A DNA stretch of 64,000 nt from Mycobacterium sp. Aquia_216. Lineage in GTDB: Bacteria; Actinomycetota; Actinomycetes; Mycobacteriales; Mycobacteriaceae. How positions within the stretch are numbered: the stretch's first letter is position 1; every line of letters begins with the position of its first letter. The stretch spans positions 4,650,001 to 4,714,000 of the forward strand of contig NZ_CP113529.1 in NCBI RefSeq assembly GCF_026723865.1, written 5' to 3'. Below are positions 59,609 to 64,000 of this stretch, one piece after another. Below the pieces are notes generated by a model. That model worked only from the letters and a program-made list of their open reading frames with translations, had not been told where the DNA came from and made no database searches. Both the position numbers and the translations under genes were made by a program.

Positions 59609-62600
59609 TTAACCGGCTGGTGTGAGTTCCAGTTGAGGCGCCCGGTCGCGCTTGGCGTCGTTGCCACTGTCCATACCCGGGATTTCCTGGGCCCACGAAG
59701 CGAGCGACCCCACCATGCCGGTCAAGGCGCGGTCGGCGTCGCCGCCGTACTTTGAGACGCGTTTGCCGATCATCGACGCCATCCGGAGCAACAGGTCCGG
59801 CTTGGCGGCGGTAAGCACGGTCAGCCCCACGGCCGGAGCCACGCCTTCGATCCACCCCAACGGACCCAGCGGGACGCACCCGACGAGTTGGCTGAGGCCC
59901 GGGGTCGTGATCAGGGCGGCCATCGCCACGAAGGTGCCGGCGACGGTGCTGACCACGAGTGGATCGCGTGAATCCAGCAGCGTCTGCCCGAGCTGCGTCG
60001 TGACCAGGCCCAACAGACCGACCGTCGCCGCACGCTGCGGCGCCGCGCGGGTGAAGGTCGCCAGGCTCCACGAAGCGCTGGCGCCAACGGTCGTGGCGGC
60101 ACCGCGGATGGCGACGGTCTGCATCAGATCGTCGATGTTGATCCCGCGCTCCGACGGCGGTCGCATGTTGCGAACCGCGCTCACCGCAACGGCCGTCGTG
60201 GGGAACACATCGGTCAGGATGTTCACCAGCAGGATCTGGCGGGCCGTCAACGGCGCGACGCCACGGACCATCGTTCCGTACATGTTGAAGGCGACCTCAC
60301 CGGCGTTGCCGCCCAACAACATCCCGACCGCGGCTTGCGCTTGCTGCCACAGCCGGTGACCTTCCTCGATCGCCTCGAGGAGGCTTCCGACCCGGCCCTC
60401 GGTCAGCACCACGTCGGCGGCGCCGCGGGCCGGGTCGCTGCCGTGCGAGGACACGCCGACGCCCACGGCCGCGGCGCGGATTGCCGCGGCGTCGTTGGCG
60501 CCGTCGCCCACCATCGCGGTCACTACCCCGGAATTGCTGATCTGCTGGACGATTTGGACTTTCTGCTCGGGTGACATCCGCGCATAGATCACGTTGGTCT
60601 TGACGACCTCGGCCCGCTCGGCGATCGACAACCGCTCCCAGTGCGCTCCCGTGATGATGCAGTCGTCCGGGACGTCGAGCCCGATCTCGCGAGCGATGGC
60701 GCGGGCGGTGGCCGGGTGGTCACCCGTGATGACGCGCACGCCGATGTCCCGTTTGGCCAGTCCGAGGAGGAGGTCCCGTGCGTCCGGCCGCGGCGTGTCG
60801 GTGATCCCGAGGAATCCCAATAGGCGTAAGCCGTTGCGGCACAACGGTTCCAAGCCCCTCTCCTGGGCGATCTCGAGGTCGGCGTTCGTCAATGTCTTAT
60901 CGGCGACCGCGATCACGCGAAGACCGCGCGTCGCCATCTCGTGGACGTGTGCCAACAGCTCCTCACGAAGATCGTCGTCCTGACCCTCGACACACGCCGT
61001 GAGGACGATCTCGGGTCCGCCCTTGACCGCGAGGGTGTCGCCGGCCAGCCCGGCCGCGTAGGCCCGGCCAGCGCGGAACGGTAACTCGCGGTCGCGCTTC
61101 GGCTGACTTCCGGCTCGATTGACGACCGCGGCGTCCGTCGCCTGCAGCGGAGCGTGCTCGGTGACCGCCACCGGGGTGGCCAGCGCCGCGCGCTCGAGAA
61201 TCACGTCCTCGTCGAAACCCGGCTGCGCGGAGACATCTGTCACCACGAGCCGGTTTTCACTCAGCGTCCCGGTCTTGTCGAAACAGACCACCTCGACGCG
61301 GCCCAGGGTCTCGACCGAGCGCGGGGCCCGGACCAGAACGCTTCGCTCGGTCAGACGCCGCGCCGCCTCGCGCTGCGCCAGAGTCGCCACCAGCGGCAAG
61401 CCTTCCGGCACGGCGGCAACCGCGCAGTACACACCGCTGGTGACGGCCTCCCGAATTCCCGAACCCCGCAGCAACGCGGTGGCGATCACCCCGACACCAC
61501 CGGTCAGGGTCCAGGGCAGCACCTTCGCCGTCACCGAGGCCAGCTGTGCGTGCAGCCCCACCTCGTCGCGGCGTTTAGGGGCCAGCGCCATGGCCCGACC
61601 CGCGGCGGTCGCGTCACCGACCGCGACGACCACGGCGCGGCAGACGCCGCTGAGCACGGTCGAGCCCTCGTAGATCATGCAGGCGCGTTCGGCCAGTGGG
61701 CGACCCGGTGTCGGCGCCGGATTTTTGGTCACCGGCAACGACTCACCCGTCAGCGATGATTCGTCCACCTCCACGGCGACCGCGCTCAGCACGCGGGCGT
61801 CGGCGGGGACCACCTCGCCGGCCCGGACCTCGATGATGGTTCCCGGTGTCAGCTGCTCGGTCGCCACCAGCTCGAACCGCTCGGGTCCCGTAGCGAGGCG
61901 GGCGGGCGGCGTCTGGGCGCTGAGCATCTTGTTGAGCTGGCGATCCGAGCTGAGTCGTTGCGCCGCGGCGATCCCGGCGCTGCCCACGAGCACAATCCCG
62001 ACCAGCACACCGTCCATCGGCGAACCGACGAGCGCGCTCGCCATTGCCCCGGTCGCGAGGATCGGGGTGAGCGGGTCCTGCATCTCGTGCCACATCGCCT
62101 CGACGACGTCTTTGCTGCTGTCCGCGAAGCTGGCGGCCAGCCCTTGCAGCCGCGTCTTCGGAACGTGGGCTGCGACGGGGTTGACGCCGTTGGCGAGGTC
62201 TGGCCACAGCGCTCGAATGTGTTCCTGCGCCTGGTCGGCGTCCAGCGCATGCCATTCGGTGTCCGCTGCCGCGGCCGGATCGGGCTGCATGGCCACGCCG
62301 CGCCCAATCACGTAACCGGGAATGAGCGCGATCGCAGCAGCCGCGATGCTCGGGCGCACGCCCGCCGCCCGAACACCCGGCAACAGCGTCAGCGAGCCCA
62401 GAAGCGTTCCGGCAGCGGCCAACTCGACGCCTCGCCGCGCGGCAGACTTGGCTGCGGGGATGGCGTCGATGATCCGGCAGGCAACCCTGAGGTCCGGCAT
62501 CAGGACGTCGGCCGTCCACGCGGGCGCCGCCCGACCGGCAGGCCAGACGGCCAGCGCAAGGTCCGCGGCCGCGAAGGCACGCCGAAGGTCACGTCCGACC

Positions 62601-64000
62601 ACGGCGACGATCTTTCCGTTGGCCTGCAATTGCCGGACCGCGCCGTAGAGCGTGAGATCCACGTCGTCGTCGACGGGCAGCAGCTCGTCGAACGTCCCGC
62701 GCAGGTGCCCGGCGTCGGCCTGATCCACCGACACGAGCTTGAGATCGGCGGCACGTGCCGCGGCCATGAGCGGCTCTGCGTAGGGGTCCGCATTGCGCGC
62801 CACCACGACCTCCAGGTCGTGCAGCTCCGGCAACTGATGCGCGGGAGACAGCGAGCACCCGGTGTGGACTCCCGGACCGAGCAGACCGTCGTTGACATCG
62901 GCTTGGGCGCACTGCCACACCTTCGTGCGGAGTTCGCCGTCGACGCCGTTGATCTCGGCGACACGCAGGGTTTCACCGACCAGCACCGCGGGGTCGACGA
63001 TCAGCACGTCGACACCGTCCAGGCGCCGGATCGCGTCGGGTCGCATCACGAGGGTGTGGTGGTAGCGATTCAGGCCGGCGCAGAACGTCGTGGCGAACGA
63101 CTCGCGGGCGTAGTTGAGCGCCCGCGGTGCGGCGACGATGACCGCCTCGCTCGCCAGCGCCGCGCCGCCGCTGACAGCGAGGGCGATCGCGCCGGCCAGG
63201 CCCGCCGCGGTTGCTGCGCGGGCGTAGTTCTCCGACGCCGTGTCCGGCACGGGCCGCGGCCGCTGCGTTTCCGGCTGCGGCTCGCATTCCGCGCTGAGCG
63301 CCAAGTGAGGTTCGTGCTCCTTCCAGGCTTCCACGGCCGACAGCGCCTCTATGAGGCGCAGGCTCCGAAGGCACATGTCGGCGGCGATCACCGACGGGGT
63401 ATGGCCCAGCGACTGGGTGACGGCGGTGCCCAACGCGAGCAGTGCGTCGGCGCGCCCGCGGCCAAGAGCCCGCTCGAACACCCGGCGTACGTCGGGCTGC
63501 GCCTCGGCAAAAGTGGTCGCGGCGGCGAAGGCGCGCGGCAACCTCGGCATCCGCGTCACTTGCAAGAACGTCGTCACGCCCAGTGACACCGCCTTGGCCC
63601 CGAGCAGGCTCATCCGGTTGACGACCTCCGCGCCATCTCCGGGAATGTCGATCACCGGCAACCGATCCGGTGTCCGCGTGGTGAGATCGCCGCATGGGGC
63701 GTCGGGTTTCTCGGTGCGGGCCCGTTCGATTGCCTCCACCATGAGAGCCAAATCGTCGACGCTGGGCCCGTTTTCGTCGATATCGACGATCAGGCGGGAC
63801 AGCGGCCAGTTCACCTGGGTGCGTGCGACGCCGGCGGTGCTGCCGATCGTCCTCTCCAGGACGGCCGCATACTCGGACGAGCGGTCCGCCTCGGGCATGC
63901 GCAGCTCGATCCACCCCCGGCCATTGCCTGACCACCGGCGGCGGGGACGGTCCCCGCCCAATAGCTCAGCTGCCGCGGCCGCGCCGCCTGCGACCACCAT
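59609..64000 (-). CDS. very long P-type ATPase, CtpI-like, 5' end at or beyond the window edge
   Basis: At least 1463 residues, far longer than the 700-900 usual for P-type pumps; from memory M. tuberculosis CtpI is similarly long. The first 600 or so residues here are a soluble/partly hydrophobic extension with what seem to be two degenerate metal-binding-like and ATPase-like segments. The catalytic core then has TGES (DESSLTGESLPV), the PEGLP membrane motif (AVAAVPEGLPLV), the phosphorylated Asp in CFDKTGTLSEN, TGD (VITGDHPATA) and GDGANDAAAI. PEGLP is typical of calcium/sodium-type (P2) pumps. A Met codon falls on the last three bases, but the real start probably lies outside. The ion is unknown. 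Confidence 0.88.
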   Translation of the reverse strand: MVVAGGAAAAAELLGGDRPRRRWSGNGRGWIELRMPEADRSSEYAAVLERTIGSTAGVARTQVNWPLSRLIVDIDENGPSVDDLALMVEAIERARTEKPDAPCGDLTTRTPDRLPVIDIPGDGAEVVNRMSLLGAKAVSLGVTTFLQVTRMPRLPRAFAAATTFAEAQPDVRRVFERALGRGRADALLALGTAVTQSLGHTPSVIAADMCLRSLRLIEALSAVEAWKEHEPHLALSAECEPQPETQRPRPVPDTASENYARAATAAGLAGAIALAVSGGAALASEAVIVAAPRALNYARESFATTFCAGLNRYHHTLVMRPDAIRRLDGVDVLIVDPAVLVGETLRVAEINGVDGELRTKVWQCAQADVNDGLLGPGVHTGCSLSPAHQLPELHDLEVVVARNADPYAEPLMAAARAADLKLVSVDQADAGHLRGTFDELLPVDDDVDLTLYGAVRQLQANGKIVAVVGRDLRRAFAAADLALAVWPAGRAAPAWTADVLMPDLRVACRIIDAIPAAKSAARRGVELAAAGTLLGSLTLLPGVRAAGVRPSIAAAAIALIPGYVIGRGVAMQPDPAAAADTEWHALDADQAQEHIRALWPDLANGVNPVAAHVPKTRLQGLAASFADSSKDVVEAMWHEMQDPLTPILATGAMASALVGSPMDGVLVGIVLVGSAGIAAAQRLSSDRQLNKMLSAQTPPARLATGPERFELVATEQLTPGTIIEVRAGEVVPADARVLSAVAVEVDESSLTGESLPVTKNPAPTPGRPLAERACMIYEGSTVLSGVCRAVVVAVGDATAAGRAMALAPKRRDEVGLHAQLASVTAKVLPWTLTGGVGVIATALLRGSGIREAVTSGVYCAVAAVPEGLPLVATLAQREAARRLTERSVLVRAPRSVETLGRVEVVCFDKTGTLSENRLVVTDVSAQPGFDEDVILERAALATPVAVTEHAPLQATDAAVVNRAGSQPKRDRELPFRAGRAYAAGLAGDTLAVKGGPEIVLTACVEGQDDDLREELLAHVHEMATRGLRVIAVADKTLTNADLEIAQERGLEPLCRNGLRLLGFLGITDTPRPDARDLLLGLAKRDIGVRVITGDHPATARAIAREIGLDVPDDCIITGAHWERLSIAERAEVVKTNVIYARMSPEQKVQIVQQISNSGVVTAMVGDGANDAAAIRAAAVGVGVSSHGSDPARGAADVVLTEGRVGSLLEAIEEGHRLWQQAQAAVGMLLGGNAGEVAFNMYGTMVRGVAPLTARQILLVNILTDVFPTTAVAVSAVRNMRPPSERGINIDDLMQTVAIRGAATTVGASASWSLATFTRAAPQRAATVGLLGLVTTQLGQTLLDSRDPLVVSTVAGTFVAMAALITTPGLSQLVGCVPLGPLGWIEGVAPAVGLTVLTAAKPDLLLRMASMIGKRVSKYGGDADRALTGMVGSLASWAQEIPGMDSGNDAKRDRAPQLELTPAG

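Overview
The window is a high-GC stretch of a Mycobacterium chromosome. It carries fas, encoding the giant type I fatty-acid synthase, with acpS and an M20 peptidase immediately downstream. It also carries orn, ldtB, bcp, a DUF3618 gene and a TAT-exported DUF1906 gene. From memory, these genes follow the order of the M. tuberculosis Rv2510c-Rv2525c segment. IS1081 and the PE gene I recall from that interval are not seen. The extra gene content suggests an environmental, non-tuberculous species; I cannot name it.

Layout. (1) 1-4.7 kb: HerA-type ATPase (cut by the window edge), orn, tRNA-His with a strong terminator, a cyclic-nucleotide-binding protein that looks like the tail of a lost transporter, ldtB, tRNA-Lys. 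(2) 4.7-7.5 kb: a block of small membrane/stress proteins (DUF1206, an anchored helical protein, a 59-aa DUF6131-like protein, CsbD, a two-helix protein) next to tRNA-Lys. (3) 7.5-21.3 kb: three TetR regulators, a KshA-type Rieske oxygenase, a DapB-like reductase, a D-aminoacylase-like amidohydrolase, a broken epoxide hydrolase, a Baeyer-Villiger monooxygenase, a DUF3556 membrane protein and an ABC importer. (4) 21.3-36.7 kb: the conserved core (DUF3618, bcp, P450, DUF732, NTF2-like, M20 peptidase, acpS, fas, DUF1906). (5) 36.8-58.6 kb: a large acyl-CoA catabolic island. (6) 58.7-64 kb: a small secreted protein, a membrane protein with eight HDEL repeats, and a very long P-type ATPase cut by the window edge.

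How the genes fit together. fas, acpS and the peptidase form a tight minus-strand unit; AcpS supplies the phosphopantetheine arm that Fas needs. In region 5, two acyl-CoA ligases and a fused CoA-transferase can activate an acid. Two Rieske oxygenases and a P450 with a 3Fe-4S ferredoxin can hydroxylate it. Four acyl-CoA dehydrogenases form two apparent heteromeric pairs, a MaoC pair would hydrate the enoyl-CoA, and SDR, F420-type and aldehyde dehydrogenases would finish oxidation. The logic resembles mycobacterial steroid side-chain degradation, but the substrate is unknown. Region 3 could be a second pathway: import, hydrolysis of an amide, then oxygenation.

Regulatory DNA is unusually readable: a MerR-type promoter with a 19-bp spacer placing the likely start site on the ATG of a Rieske gene; matching TetR operators in front of a tetR gene and an ABC operon; an 11-bp palindrome recurring in two promoters of the catabolic island; and five GTAACC-like boxes upstream of fas. 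Several decayed genes and a duplicated peptidase tail mark rearrangement.
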